This document shows positions 18,203-26,984 of a stretch of 64,000 nt of DNA, piece by piece. Where the stretch lies: contig JALWVU010000001.1 of NCBI GenBank assembly GCA_027079305.1, forward strand, positions 27,044 through 91,043, written 5' to 3'. The notes beneath the pieces are model-generated. The model was not told the DNA's origin. It worked only from the letters and a program-made list of their open reading frames with translations, and searched no databases. How positions within the stretch are numbered: the stretch's first letter is position 1; every line of letters starts with the position of its first letter. The stretch comes from Aquificaceae bacterium. Lineage in GTDB: Bacteria; Aquificota; Aquificia; Aquificales; Aquificaceae. A program made the translations under genes and the position numbers.

Positions 18203-19330
18203 TTACCCGAACTGTGCAGAACTGCACAGCTCAGGTGCCGGGCTATTTATACCCCGCCTCTTCAGGGTGCCCATGTGCCCGGCAGGCGGCTTTTGGACAC
18301 CCATAGATCCTGTTCCAGGTAATAGGGTCTCGCGCCCTTTTAGGGTTCCTCCCAAGTCCCTTGAAATTAGTAATAACTTCAGGGGTGAGAGACATCCGGA
18401 TGCTTTTTGTCCCTCGGGGGAGAGCGCAGTTAGCCCCCTGCCCTTCGGGCGCCAGCCACACCCCGTTACCCCCAGCACTCGCCACAGATTATACGGAGAC
18501 CTTCTCAGGTTCTCCGCAGTGCTTGAGTTCCTTCCATCGGTTGACTCAGGCACCGTTCCTGACTCACGCTGAGAGTTTTCAGCTACCTGAAGAAACACCC
18601 TGTAACTTTTGGGCACTCCTTCAGATAGCCCCAATCCTCTACGAGCTATTACCCAGGCAGAAGCTATGTCTTTGGTAAGTGATAATTGTGGTGCGTATTT
18701 GAGCATACCTATCACGCTCGTGTAGACGGGATTTACTTCCTTTACAGCTACACTGTATCTCCTCGCCAATTGGTGAGCATATTGCCACGCCCAGCAATCT
18801 CTCTTTACTTTCCTACCGTCAAAAAGGTGTGGTGTGGGAATCTCCCCGTAGCTTATCAGATTTCTGTTTCCAACGTTCACTCTAAGGTAGTGTTTCTTTC
18901 CCTCCTTGACTATTCTAAGGTTCAGGTTCCCGTTCTTCCTTCTGTCTCCTCTTGAGTAGGCGTTGCACTGCCGTCTCTCTTTCCATTCTCTTTTGAGCAT
19001 CTTCTTTTGTTTATCCGACAGGCGGTTTTTGGAGAGTTTCTTAAACAGGTCCCTTCCACCGAAAATAACTTTTTCGGGTTTTCCGCCGAGTTCCTTAGAA
19101 AGGTTGATGATACTTTGAGCTTCCAAGACAGCATCATCTACATAGCGGGAGTTGAGACCGAACTTGTTTTGAAGTTCTCTCTTGAGTTCGTTCTTTACCC
19201 TACCTACCAGAAGCCTCTTATATGCAAGTCTCTTACAGGAAGACCATTTTCTCATGAGGTCGTCAAGGGTTTTCTTTTCTTCTCCTTTGACCTTAAGCCT
19301 TGCCTGGATGGCAGTCATGCTCTTGGGCAT
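18203..19330 (-). CDS. TnpB-like protein lacking RuvC-I and RuvC-II (internal deletion)
   Basis: 375 aa from ATG 19330 (or 19318). The N-terminal helical region and the C-terminal core (EVNPVYTSVIGMLKYAP; KDIASAWVIARRGLGL) match TnpB/OrfB. The middle jumps from EIPTPHLFDG to AWQYAHQLARRYSVAV, and I find no equivalent of the RuvC-I GIDxN aspartate or the RuvC-II glutamate strand. The RuvC-III aspartate remains. The frame is nevertheless open. The last about 100 codons run through what should be the omega-RNA region. Likely nuclease-dead. Confidence 0.7.
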   Translation of the reverse strand: MPKSMTAIQARLKVKGEEKKTLDDLMRKWSSCKRLAYKRLLVGRVKNELKRELQNKFGLNSRYVDDAVLEAQSIINLSKELGGKPEKVIFGGRDLFKKLSKNRLSDKQKKMLKREWKERRQCNAYSRGDRRKNGNLNLRIVKEGKKHYLRVNVGNRNLISYGEIPTPHLFDGRKVKRDCWAWQYAHQLARRYSVAVKEVNPVYTSVIGMLKYAPQLSLTKDIASAWVIARRGLGLSEGVPKSYRVFLQVAENSQRESGTVPESTDGRNSSTAENLRRSPYNLWRVLGVTGCGWRPKGRGLTALSPEGQKASGCLSPLKLLLISRDLGGTLKGRETLLPGTGSMGVQKPPAGHMGTLKRRGINSPAPELCSSAQFG

Positions 19331-19425
19331 TTTGCTTTTATTATATGCGCTGTGATAGTTTACGCTTTTTGTCTGCCACGTTCCACAGTTCACTTTTGCA
19401 CAGAACTGCACATTGTTCCTCAATT
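18205..19425 (-). mobile_element. Decayed IS200/IS605-family (tnpB-only) element
   Basis: Element of about 1.2 kb between ftsY and ispE. It carries a tnpB-like ORF but no tnpA. A perfect 8-bp-arm palindrome (CTGTGCAG-AA-CTGCACAG, 18212-18229) marks the ftsY end. A CAGTTC/GAACTG hairpin (19386-19408) marks the other. The 12-mer CAGAACTGCACA occurs at both ends. These subterminal hairpins are what Y1 transposases recognise. Exact ends are uncertain by some 20 bp. Confidence 0.75.
18210..18490 (-). ncRNA. Possible omega-RNA (reRNA) of the tnpB element
   Basis: In IS605 elements the guide RNA scaffold overlaps the tnpB 3' end and finishes at the element's right end. This GC-rich, proline/glycine-coding, low-complexity stretch with many short inverted repeats (e.g. 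around 18246-18300 and 18415-18450) occupies that place. Position and base composition only; no family match could be run. Confidence 0.35.
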
Positions 19426-19473
19426 GTTGCTAATCTCCTAATTTCAACCTCACAAGGTAGTAAATTATAAGTT

Positions 19474-20286
19474 GTGAGAAGAGTTCTGGCACCTGCGAAG
19501 GTGAACCTTGGCCTTTGGATACTTGGAAAGCGTCCTGACGGATATCATGAGATACTTACTATCTTCCATTCCGTAGATCTATGTGACGAGATAACTATTA
19601 AAGAAGGTCCTCTCGACGTTCAGACGAGCACCGGTATTCCGCGCGAGGAGAACCTTGTTTACAGAGCACTTCTGGAGTTCGGTAGGAGAATAGGAAAAAT
19701 GCCTGAAGTGTCCGTATTTATTCATAAGAACATACCCGAAGGTTCCGGCCTCGGGGGAGGAAGCTCAAACGTAGCGGTGGTCCTTAAGGCGGTAAACGAG
19801 ATGATGGGAGAGCCTTTGGATACAGAAGAGCTTAAGGAGATAGCAGGTCTTATATCCTCCGATGCGCCCTTTTTCTTCGAGTGTGGGACAGCTGTCGGGA
19901 GGGGCCGGGGAGAGTTGATCGAGAAGGTAGAAGCTCTCAATCTCACAGTAACGCTCGTGATACCACCAGTTAAATCCTCTACGAAAGCGGTTTACTCCAA
20001 CGTGAAGGAAGACCACTTTTCGAGCATGGACATAAAAAAGGTCCTTGAAGCACTGAAAGAAGGGAGCTTTGATCTTCTGGAAAACAAGCTGGGAGAGCTC
20101 GCCTGCGAGATGTATCCTGAGATAGGAGAGGTAGTCAGATTCCTTAGGTTTCTTGGTCTCAAACCTCTTGTCAGTGGAAGTGGTTCTGCTGTATTCTATA
20201 TAGGTAGTTCCTCCCCGGAGCTGGAGAGGGGTGCAAGGCTTCGGGGGTGGAGAGTTGTGGAAGTTAAAAGTTGGCCTGGGGTGTAG
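19474..20286 (+). CDS. ispE: 4-diphosphocytidyl-2-C-methyl-D-erythritol kinase
   Basis: 270-aa GHMP kinase of the MEP isoprenoid pathway. The N-terminus APAKVNLGLWILGKRPDGYHE and the ATP loop PEGSGLGGGSSN are diagnostic. GTG 19474 is used as start. Its last 10 bases and stop codon lie within the tRNA-Gln gene. Confidence 0.96.
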   Translation: MRRVLAPAKVNLGLWILGKRPDGYHEILTIFHSVDLCDEITIKEGPLDVQTSTGIPREENLVYRALLEFGRRIGKMPEVSVFIHKNIPEGSGLGGGSSNVAVVLKAVNEMMGEPLDTEELKEIAGLISSDAPFFFECGTAVGRGRGELIEKVEALNLTVTLVIPPVKSSTKAVYSNVKEDHFSSMDIKKVLEALKEGSFDLLENKLGELACEMYPEIGEVVRFLRFLGLKPLVSGSGSAVFYIGSSSPELERGARLRGWRVVEVKSWPGV

Positions 20287-20352
20287 CTCAACTGGCAGAG
20301 CACCGGACTTTGGATCCGGGGGTTCCTGGTTCGAGTCCAGGCACCCCAGCCA
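20277..20352 (+). tRNA. tRNA-Gln (anticodon TTG)
   Basis: 76 nt with encoded CCA. Acceptor TGGGGTG/CACCCCA, D arm GTAGCTCAACTGGCAGAGC, anticodon stem CCGGA/TCCGG enclosing CTTTGGA (anticodon TTG), T arm with GGTTCGAGTCC, discriminator G. The 5' 10 nt overlap the ispE coding end, and prs starts 11 nt after the CCA. Confidence 0.97.
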
Positions 20353-20363
20353 TTTAAAAAACC

Positions 20364-21302
20364 ATGAACAGGCCTCTTAAGCTTCTCACGGGAACTTCCA
20401 ACAGGGAGCTGGCTGAGGAAGTCTCTAACTACCTGGGCGTAAAGATCTCAGATATGCTCGTTACCAAGTTCAGCGACGGCGAGGTCCGGGTTCAGATAAA
20501 CGAGTCCATAAGGGGTGCTGACGTTTACGTCTTCCAGTCCCTCTCTTATCCTGCCAACCAGCATATAATGGAGCTTCTCCTCATAATAGATGCCCTCAAA
20601 CGCTCCTCCGCGGGAAGGATAACAGCGGTCATCCCCTACTTCGCCTACGCCAGACAGGATAGACAGGACAGACCCAGAACACCTGTCAGCGCCAGATTGC
20701 TGGCGGATCTGATAACGGTTGCGGGGGCTAACAGGGTGGTAGCTATAGACCTGCACTCTCCTCAGATACAGGGCTTTTTTGATATACCTGTGGACCATCT
20801 CTCCGCCCTGCCGGTTCTACACGACTATATAAAGAAGAACCTGATAGTTGAAAATCCCATAGTTGTATCTCCCGATGCGGGAGGGGTTGAGAGGGCACGC
20901 CAGCTTGCCAACAGGCTTGGATGCGGTATCGCGATAATCTACAAAAGGAGGCCGGAACCCAACAAGGCGGAGGTTCTCGATGTGGTGGGTGAAATAGAAG
21001 GGAAGGAAGCCATAATCATAGACGATCTCGTAGACACCGCGGGAACGATGGTAGCTGCAGCCAACATGCTTATAAACAGGGGTGCAAAGAGAGTTATAGC
21101 CTGTGCCACCCACGGGGTTCTTTCCGGACCTGCGGTAGAGAGGCTCACCAACTCGCCCATAGAGCAAGTGATAATAACAAACACTATCCCCGTCGGAGAT
21201 AAGATGTTCAACAAACTCAAGGTCGTTTCTGTGGCTCCTCTCCTGGGAGAGGCTATAAAGAGAATTCACGAGGAGGAGTCCGTAAGTTCCCTTTTCGTTT
21301 AA
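20364..21302 (+). CDS. prs: Ribose-phosphate pyrophosphokinase
   Basis: 312 aa, class I PRPP synthase. The DLHSPQIQGFFDIPVDHL metal/ATP segment and the PRPP-binding loop IIDDLVDTAGT are present. It supplies PRPP to purine, pyrimidine, histidine and tryptophan synthesis. Lies just after tRNA-Gln, so mRNA and tRNA are probably processed from one transcript. Confidence 0.97.
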   Translation: MNRPLKLLTGTSNRELAEEVSNYLGVKISDMLVTKFSDGEVRVQINESIRGADVYVFQSLSYPANQHIMELLLIIDALKRSSAGRITAVIPYFAYARQDRQDRPRTPVSARLLADLITVAGANRVVAIDLHSPQIQGFFDIPVDHLSALPVLHDYIKKNLIVENPIVVSPDAGGVERARQLANRLGCGIAIIYKRRPEPNKAEVLDVVGEIEGKEAIIIDDLVDTAGTMVAAANMLINRGAKRVIACATHGVLSGPAVERLTNSPIEQVIITNTIPVGDKMFNKLKVVSVAPLLGEAIKRIHEEESVSSLFV

Positions 21303-21312
21303 AATTTTCTAC

Positions 21313-21666
21313 ATGTATTACGCCTTGCTGACGATCTTCGTGATAGTTTCGATCCTGATAATAGTTCTTTCCCTCCTTCAGAAGGGAAGGGGGGATGTGG
21401 GCGCCGCCTTCGGGGGAGGAATGGGACAGTCCATATTCGGTGCTGGAGGCGTGGACACCATCCTTACCAAGGCAACCTACTGGCTCGGAGGGATATTCCT
21501 GTTCCTGGCGGTTCTCCTATCCATAGTTCCGAAGGAGGAGAAGGTGTCTATCTTAGAGAAAGAGATCGGGAATGAAGCTCCGACAGCTCCTGCAGAGCCT
21601 ACCCCCCCGCCTCAGAAGGGACGGGGAGATAATACTGGCGCACCTTCTAAGAAAAAGACCGAGTGA
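21313..21666 (+). CDS. secG: Preprotein translocase subunit SecG
   Basis: 117 aa with two TM segments (about 2-22 and 53-73) separated by the conserved glycine-rich loop LLQKGRGDVGAAFGGGMGQS. The C-terminal tail is long and rich in Pro/Lys. Part of the SecYEG channel. Its last 95 nt overlap the prmC frame. Confidence 0.95.
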   Translation: MYYALLTIFVIVSILIIVLSLLQKGRGDVGAAFGGGMGQSIFGAGGVDTILTKATYWLGGIFLFLAVLLSIVPKEEKVSILEKEIGNEAPTAPAEPTPPPQKGRGDNTGAPSKKKTE

Positions 21667-22390
21667 TCTACACCTCCTCGCGGAGGAAGAGGTTCCCCCC
21701 TGGGTGGAAGAGAAGTTTACACAGCTTGTGCACAAGAGGAGGGAAGGCGTCTCCACCGCCCACCTGATAGGGGAGTGGGACTTCTTCGGAAGAACCTTCA
21801 AGGTGATGGAAGGTGTCCTCGTCCCGAGGCCCGAGACGGAACTACTCGTCGAAAAAGCTTTAGAACTTATCCCCGAGAACGAGAGGCTCGAAGGCTTCGA
21901 GGTAGGAGGCGGAACGGGAGCCATATCGATAACACTCCTCTTAGAGAGACCACTTCTTAGTATGACCGTGGACGACGTGAACCCTAAGGCGGTAAGTTTA
22001 ATGAGGGAGAACGCAAAGCTCCATGGAGTAGAAGACAGGATAGAGATCCTCGAAGGAAGTATCTTCGAGCCCGTCAGGGGAAGGGTGTTCGACTTCCTTA
22101 TCTCCAACCCCCCTTACATACCCGAGAGCGCCTGGGAGAGCCTGCCCCCGGAGGTCAAGAGGGAGGGAAAACTTTCTCTGATAGGGGGTAAAAGGGGAAC
22201 CGAGTTTTACGAGGAGATCGCCGGGGAGGCCAAGAGGCATCTTAAGAGGGGAGGGTTCGTGGCCCTTGAAATAGGACACGATCAGGGGGAGGTGGTTAAG
22301 AGGCTCCTGGAGGAGGCGGGTTTTGAGGGAGTTATGATATATAAGGATTACTCGGGACAGGACAGAGTGGCGGTGGGATGGAACTTATAG
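21572..22390 (+). CDS. prmC: Release-factor glutamine methyltransferase PrmC
   Basis: 272 aa. NPPYIP, the glutamine-binding motif, is intact, and RPETELLVE precedes the SAM site. Motif I reads EVGGGTGAI rather than the usual DLGTGSG, a tolerated variant. It methylates the GGQ glutamine of RF1/RF2. ATG 21572 gives a long overlap with secG (95 nt); the N-terminal helical domain is then complete, so the overlap is probably real. Confidence 0.92.
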   Translation: MKLRQLLQSLPPRLRRDGEIILAHLLRKRPSDLHLLAEEEVPPWVEEKFTQLVHKRREGVSTAHLIGEWDFFGRTFKVMEGVLVPRPETELLVEKALELIPENERLEGFEVGGGTGAISITLLLERPLLSMTVDDVNPKAVSLMRENAKLHGVEDRIEILEGSIFEPVRGRVFDFLISNPPYIPESAWESLPPEVKREGKLSLIGGKRGTEFYEEIAGEAKRHLKRGGFVALEIGHDQGEVVKRLLEEAGFEGVMIYKDYSGQDRVAVGWNL

Positions 22391-23619
22391 GCTTTTTTAT
22401 AGGCGTTGCCTTCTTTATAGCCCTCGAGGGTTTCTTCGCGGGCTCGGAGATAGCTCTCCTGAGCGCGGACAAGGGGACACTGAAGGCCATAGTCAGGAAG
22501 AAGAAGTATAAGTTCGTGGAACACTTTCTTGAAAATCCAGAGGAATACATAACCCTTACCATGCTCGGCTACACGGTGAGCATAGTCTTTGCCGCCACAC
22601 TCTACACCCTGGCCCTCATGTCCCTCTCCAGATACTTCCCCGCCATAGGAGGATACGAGGTGCTTCTGGCAGAGACCCTCGTGATCTTCACCATAACCTT
22701 CGGAGAGATAATACCCAAGAGCCTCTTCCAGCACTACGCCAACAGGATATCGGTGCCCAGCCTCTACATCCTCGACAAGCTTAGGGTCCCCCTAAAGCCC
22801 TTCTTAGTTCTCTCGAGGGTCATAAGCAGGTTCATATCGAGCAGGTTCGCCCGCTCCCACGTGAGCGTGAAGAGGGAGGACATAATAGCGCTTCTGAGAG
22901 AGAAGAAGACCTTCGACGAATACGAGGGTCTGATAGTCTCGAACATCCTTTCTTTCAAGGAGCGGAGGGTGGGAGAGATAGTAAAACCCCTCTACGAGAT
23001 AGTTATGATCTCCGAGAACGCAAGCGTCTCCCAGGCCATAGAGAAGATAAAGGAGAGCGGATACTCGAGGATACCCGTCTACAGGGTGAGGGTGGACGAC
23101 ATAGTGGGATACATAAGTGCCTACGACCTCTTAAAAGCCCAGCCCCAAGAACCGGTAAAGAAGTATGTGAGAGAGATACTAATATTCTCCGAATACATGC
23201 CTCTGCCTAAGGTTATAGAGGAGTTCAAGAACAGGAGGGAGCACATAGCGGTGGTGGTGGACGAGAGGGGTGTGATCATAGGGATAGTTACTCTGGAGGA
23301 CATCCTCAGGGAGATCATAGGGAACATACAGACTGACAAGGGGGAGGAGGAGCTGATAAAGGAGATCTCTAAGGACAGGTGGATAGTGGACGGAAAGTTG
23401 GAGCTGAACGAACTAATCAGAATCACCGGGGTTAAACTCCCTGAAGGGAACTACAGCACGGTGGGAGGGTTCCTCTCCTACCTGGCGGGCAGGGTCCCGA
23501 GGGAGGGAGAGAGCTTCCAGGTGGACGGTTTTCTATTTAAAGTGGTTTCAAGCGACGAGAGAAAAGTCAAAAAGGTCCTCGTGGAAAAAGCGAAGGCAGA
23601 GGATAAGGGTGAGGTATAA
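22378..23619 (+). CDS. CNNM/CorC-type membrane protein (HlyC/CorC family)
   Basis: 413 aa. An N-terminal DUF21/CNNM membrane domain (about 1-180, GFFAGSEIALLSADK) is followed by two CBS domains (about 200-320) and a CorC_HlyC domain at the C-terminus. The family acts in Mg2+/Co2+ export or homeostasis. Start overlaps prmC by 13 nt and end overlaps radC by 11 nt. Confidence 0.92.
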   Translation: MELIGFFIGVAFFIALEGFFAGSEIALLSADKGTLKAIVRKKKYKFVEHFLENPEEYITLTMLGYTVSIVFAATLYTLALMSLSRYFPAIGGYEVLLAETLVIFTITFGEIIPKSLFQHYANRISVPSLYILDKLRVPLKPFLVLSRVISRFISSRFARSHVSVKREDIIALLREKKTFDEYEGLIVSNILSFKERRVGEIVKPLYEIVMISENASVSQAIEKIKESGYSRIPVYRVRVDDIVGYISAYDLLKAQPQEPVKKYVREILIFSEYMPLPKVIEEFKNRREHIAVVVDERGVIIGIVTLEDILREIIGNIQTDKGEEELIKEISKDRWIVDGKLELNELIRITGVKLPEGNYSTVGGFLSYLAGRVPREGESFQVDGFLFKVVSSDERKVKKVLVEKAKAEDKGEV

Positions 23620-24283
23620 GATCAGGGACATCAAGAGCCTTCCCGAAGAGCTCAGGCCGAGGGAGAAGCTCATCCGCCACGGTGCCCGGAAACTCTCCGA
23701 CGAAGAGCTTCTGGCGGTTATCCTCGGCTCGGGAACCAAGGGAAAGGACGTTCTCGCCCTCTCGAGGGAAATAGTCAGGATAGGCTGGAAGAGTCTCGAG
23801 AGCATGAGTCTGCACGAGCTCGTCCGTCTGAAGGGAATGGGCAAGGTCAAAGCCCTCCAGATCAAGGCCCTCTTGGAACTCTCTAAGAGGATAAGGGAGC
23901 CTTTCGGAAGCACCCGGGTGCTCTCACCCGAGGAGGCCCACAGGATACTCGCGGAGCACTTTCACAGCGGGAAGGAGGTTCTCGTAGCCCTGTATCTCGA
24001 CCTGAGCCACAGAGTCCTGGGAACGGAGATAGTAGCCATAGGATCTCTCAACAGGGTTTACTCCCATCCGAAGGACATTCTCAAGCCTGCGGTAGAGCTC
24101 TCCGCTTACGGCATCATAGTCGGACACAACCATCCTCAGGGAGACCTTGAGCCTTCCGAGGAGGACGTTAAGTTCACCGAGAGACTAAACCAGGCCTGCG
24201 GGATACTCGGCTTCGAGCTGGTGGACCACATCATCTTCGATCGGGAGAGCTACTTCTCTTTCAGGGAAAGGGAACTCCTATAA
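23609..24283 (+). CDS. radC: RadC-like JAB/MPN-domain protein
   Basis: 224 aa. An N-terminal helix-hairpin-helix region (LVRLKGMGKVKALQIKALLELSKR) is joined to the JAB domain with the metalloprotease-like motif GHNHPQGDLEPSEED. Despite its name it has no proven DNA-repair role; some homologues occur with mobile DNA. Full length. Confidence 0.93.
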   Translation: MRYKIRDIKSLPEELRPREKLIRHGARKLSDEELLAVILGSGTKGKDVLALSREIVRIGWKSLESMSLHELVRLKGMGKVKALQIKALLELSKRIREPFGSTRVLSPEEAHRILAEHFHSGKEVLVALYLDLSHRVLGTEIVAIGSLNRVYSHPKDILKPAVELSAYGIIVGHNHPQGDLEPSEEDVKFTERLNQACGILGFELVDHIIFDRESYFSFRERELL

Positions 24284-24294
24284 TTAATTCCCCC

Positions 24295-25011
24295 ATGAGG
24301 CTGATCTTAGCTTTTCTGATACTGCTGTCCGTATCTTTCGCGGAGAGTATTACCGTGGCGGTTGCCTCGAGCCTACGACCTCCGGTGGAGGAGATAGCCA
24401 GGATCTTTGAGAAGAAAAAGGGGGTAAGGGTAAGGCTCTCCTTCGGTTCCTCGGGAACGCTGTATAGACAGATTCTCGGCGGAGCACCCTACGACCTATT
24501 CCTCTCTGCAAGCAAGGTTTATGCGGAGGAGCTTGTAAAAAGAGGATCCGCTATAAAGGGGTCTCTGAGGATCTTCGCAAGGGGGAAGCTCGCTGTCTTC
24601 AGCCTGAGCGGGGAGGCCGACAGCCTTGAGTCCCTTTTAAAAGCGAATAGGATCGCGGTGGCCAACCCCAGGTTCGCTCCCTACGGAAAGGCTGCGGTGG
24701 AGACTCTAAAGAAGGCGGGCCTCTACCAAAAACTGAAGGGCAGGCTCGTATACGGCTCTAACGTGGGTCAGGCCTTTCAGTTCGTAGTTTCAGGAGGGGC
24801 GGACTACGGTCTGGTGTCCCTTTCTCTGATAAAAGCTTTCGGAAAGGGTAATTACTGGATAGTCCCTCAGGACCTCTACTCTCCAATAGATCACGCGGTC
24901 ATCATAACGGATAAGGGTTCGAGAAATAAGCTGTCTTACGAGTTCCTCGATTTTCTCAAAAGCACGGAGGCCAAAGAGATTCTGAGCAGATTCGGATTCG
25001 AGGTTCCCTGA
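24295..25011 (+). CDS. modA: Molybdate/tungstate ABC transporter substrate-binding protein
   Basis: 238 aa with a signal peptide (1-16, ending SFA) and the ModA oxyanion-binding strands ITVAVASSLRPPVEE and FSFGSSGTLYRQI. Periplasmic. First gene of modABC; stop overlaps modB by 1 nt (TGATGG). Confidence 0.94.
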   Translation: MRLILAFLILLSVSFAESITVAVASSLRPPVEEIARIFEKKKGVRVRLSFGSSGTLYRQILGGAPYDLFLSASKVYAEELVKRGSAIKGSLRIFARGKLAVFSLSGEADSLESLLKANRIAVANPRFAPYGKAAVETLKKAGLYQKLKGRLVYGSNVGQAFQFVVSGGADYGLVSLSLIKAFGKGNYWIVPQDLYSPIDHAVIITDKGSRNKLSYEFLDFLKSTEAKEILSRFGFEVP

Positions 25012-25670
25012 TGGAAGAAGCCCTTCTGATAAGCGTTAAGCTTGCTCTAATAACAACTCCGCTCCTGATGATAATCTCGGTGGTAATCTCCTACCTTCTC
25101 GTGTTTGTAAAGCTACCCCTGAAGGGACTTTTAGAGGCGCTCATACTTATGCCCGTGGTCCTCCCTCCCACGGTCCTCGGATTCTACCTCCTGCTCCTAT
25201 TTGGGAGGGGTTCGCCCTTAGGCGATTTCATCGAATCCTTGCTCGGGAGATCAATCCTATTCTCCTTCGAGGGTCTCGTTCTGGCATCCCTCGTATACTC
25301 TCTGCCCTTCGGTGTTTTCCCCGTAAGGGAGGCCTTCCAGGACATTCCCAGGAGGTATCTGGAGATAGCCTACGTCTTCGGATACTCCAAATTCGAAACC
25401 TTTATAAGGGTTGTCCTGCCAAACAGCTGGAGGGGAATACTGACTTCCTGTGCTCTCGTCTTTGCCCACACTATGGGAGAGTTCGGAGTGGTTCTCATGG
25501 TGGGAGGGAACATACCAGGTGAGACAAGGACCCTCTCAATCTACATATACGACGAGGTTCAAGCTCTGAACTACTCTGAGGCCGGCAGAGCCTCCCTGCT
25601 ACTGCTCACTGTATCCGCGGTAGCACTTCTTCTGATACTCACGCTGAGGAGAAGATGGGTAAAAGTATAG
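25011..25670 (+). CDS. modB: Molybdate/tungstate ABC transporter permease
   Basis: 219 aa with about five to six TM segments and the EAA-like loop near residues 120-150 (YLEIAYVFGYSKFETFIRVVLPNSWRGI). LMPVVLPPTVLGFYLL is typical of ModB. Overlaps modC by 16 nt. Confidence 0.95.
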   Translation: MEEALLISVKLALITTPLLMIISVVISYLLVFVKLPLKGLLEALILMPVVLPPTVLGFYLLLLFGRGSPLGDFIESLLGRSILFSFEGLVLASLVYSLPFGVFPVREAFQDIPRRYLEIAYVFGYSKFETFIRVVLPNSWRGILTSCALVFAHTMGEFGVVLMVGGNIPGETRTLSIYIYDEVQALNYSEAGRASLLLLTVSAVALLLILTLRRRWVKV

Positions 25671-26341
25671 AGCTCAGCTTCAGGAAGAGCTACGGGAACT
25701 TCAGTGTAGAGGCGGAGTTCTATTTCGAGGTAGGCGTGAACGTCATACTGGGACCATCCGGATGCGGTAAGACCACGACACTCAGAGTGATGTGCGGTCT
25801 GGAACGTCCCGAAAGAGGTTTTATGAGATGCTGTGGGGAAGTGTTTTTCGACATGGACAGGGAGATCTTTCTACCTCCACAGAAGAGGAGGCTCGGTATA
25901 GTCTTTCAGGAGGACAACCTCCTCCCGCACCTGACGGTTAGGGAAAACGTAGAGTTCGCACTGAGAAAGTCCAGGGGAGAGATGGATCTGGAAGGTGTCC
26001 TCGAAAGGTTCGGAATACACCACCTTCAAACCAGGTATCCCCACGAGCTTTCGGGGGGTGAGAGGCAGAGGGTGGCCATAGTTAGGGCGATAGCCTACGA
26101 TCCGAGGGCACTTTTGATGGATGAACCCTTCGCGAGCCTCGATTTTAAAAGGAAGTTCAGCGTGATCGAGTTTATAAAGGGATTGAAACTCAAGGTGCCC
26201 GTGGTGATAGTGACCCACGATCCCTTCGAAGCCTGGCTCCTTGCGGACAAGGTCTTTGTGATGGAGGAAGGAAGAAAGGTGGCGGAAGGTGATAAAGAGC
26301 TTGTGAAAGAGTTCTTCAGCTTCCTTCCTGAAGTTTTTTAA
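25655..26341 (+). CDS. modC: Molybdate/tungstate ABC transporter ATPase
   Basis: 228 aa. Walker [11 protein letters not shown]-loop VFQED, signature [11 protein letters not shown], Walker B LLMDEPF and the switch histidine THD are present. It lacks the C-terminal TOBE domain found in longer ModC, so feedback by bound molybdate through that domain is absent. Its 3' end overlaps the convergent rnc by 26 nt. Confidence 0.94.
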   Translation: MGKSIELSFRKSYGNFSVEAEFYFEVGVNVILGPSGCGKTTTLRVMCGLERPERGFMRCCGEVFFDMDREIFLPPQKRRLGIVFQEDNLLPHLTVRENVEFALRKSRGEMDLEGVLERFGIHHLQTRYPHELSGGERQRVAIVRAIAYDPRALLMDEPFASLDFKRKFSVIEFIKGLKLKVPVVIVTHDPFEAWLLADKVFVMEEGRKVAEGDKELVKEFFSFLPEVF

Positions 26342-26984
26342 CGAGCTTCTTGGCCGCCTCCTGCTCAGCCTCCTTCTTACTCTTGCCCTTTCCTACCGCG
26401 GAGAGGCCCCTTATGGAGCTTTCTACGGTGAATATCTTGGCGTGCTCTGGACCTTCCACGCTTATCACCCTGTAGGTGGGCCTCTCCCTCCATCGCTTCT
26501 GGGTTATCTCTTGAAGCATGGTCTTGTAATCCTTCTTGATCTTGTGGTTTTTAACCGTCTCCACTATCCTTTCCTTGAACAACCTCTTGAAGAGGTCCTT
26601 TACCAGGTTGCAGTCCCTTCCGCTGTCCACGTAGACCGCTGCCCAGAGAGCCTCAAACACGTCCCCCACTATGGAAACGTTCTTCTTGCCCCTGCTTATG
26701 AGAATGTATTCGGGAAGCTCGAGCTCCTTGGCAAGCTCATAGAAGAACTCTTCGCTTATCAGGTAGGCTTTCAGAGATGCCAGGGTCCCTTCCCTCTTTC
26801 CCGGAAACTCCTCCACCAGTATATCCACCACTATAAAGTTCAATAGGGCGTCCCCGAGGAACTCTAAGGTCTCGTAATGGGAGGTTCCCTTCTCCCTTGC
26901 GTAGGAGACGTGGGTGAAGGCCTGCTTGAGGAGATCCTTGTTTTTGAAGGTGTAACCTATTCTGCTCTCGAGCTTTTCATACAT
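26316..26984 (-). CDS. rnc: Ribonuclease III
   Basis: 222 aa. The catalytic signature [13 protein letters not shown] and a C-terminal dsRNA-binding domain (from about 150; [18 protein letters not shown]) are present. It processes rRNA and other dsRNA. Start overlaps fabF by 8 nt, placing it last in the fatty-acid operon, a common bacterial arrangement. Confidence 0.97.
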   Translation of the reverse strand: MYEKLESRIGYTFKNKDLLKQAFTHVSYAREKGTSHYETLEFLGDALLNFIVVDILVEEFPGKREGTLASLKAYLISEEFFYELAKELELPEYILISRGKKNVSIVGDVFEALWAAVYVDSGRDCNLVKDLFKRLFKERIVETVKNHKIKKDYKTMLQEITQKRWRERPTYRVISVEGPEHAKIFTVESSIRGLSAVGKGKSKKEAEQEAAKKLVKKLQEGS

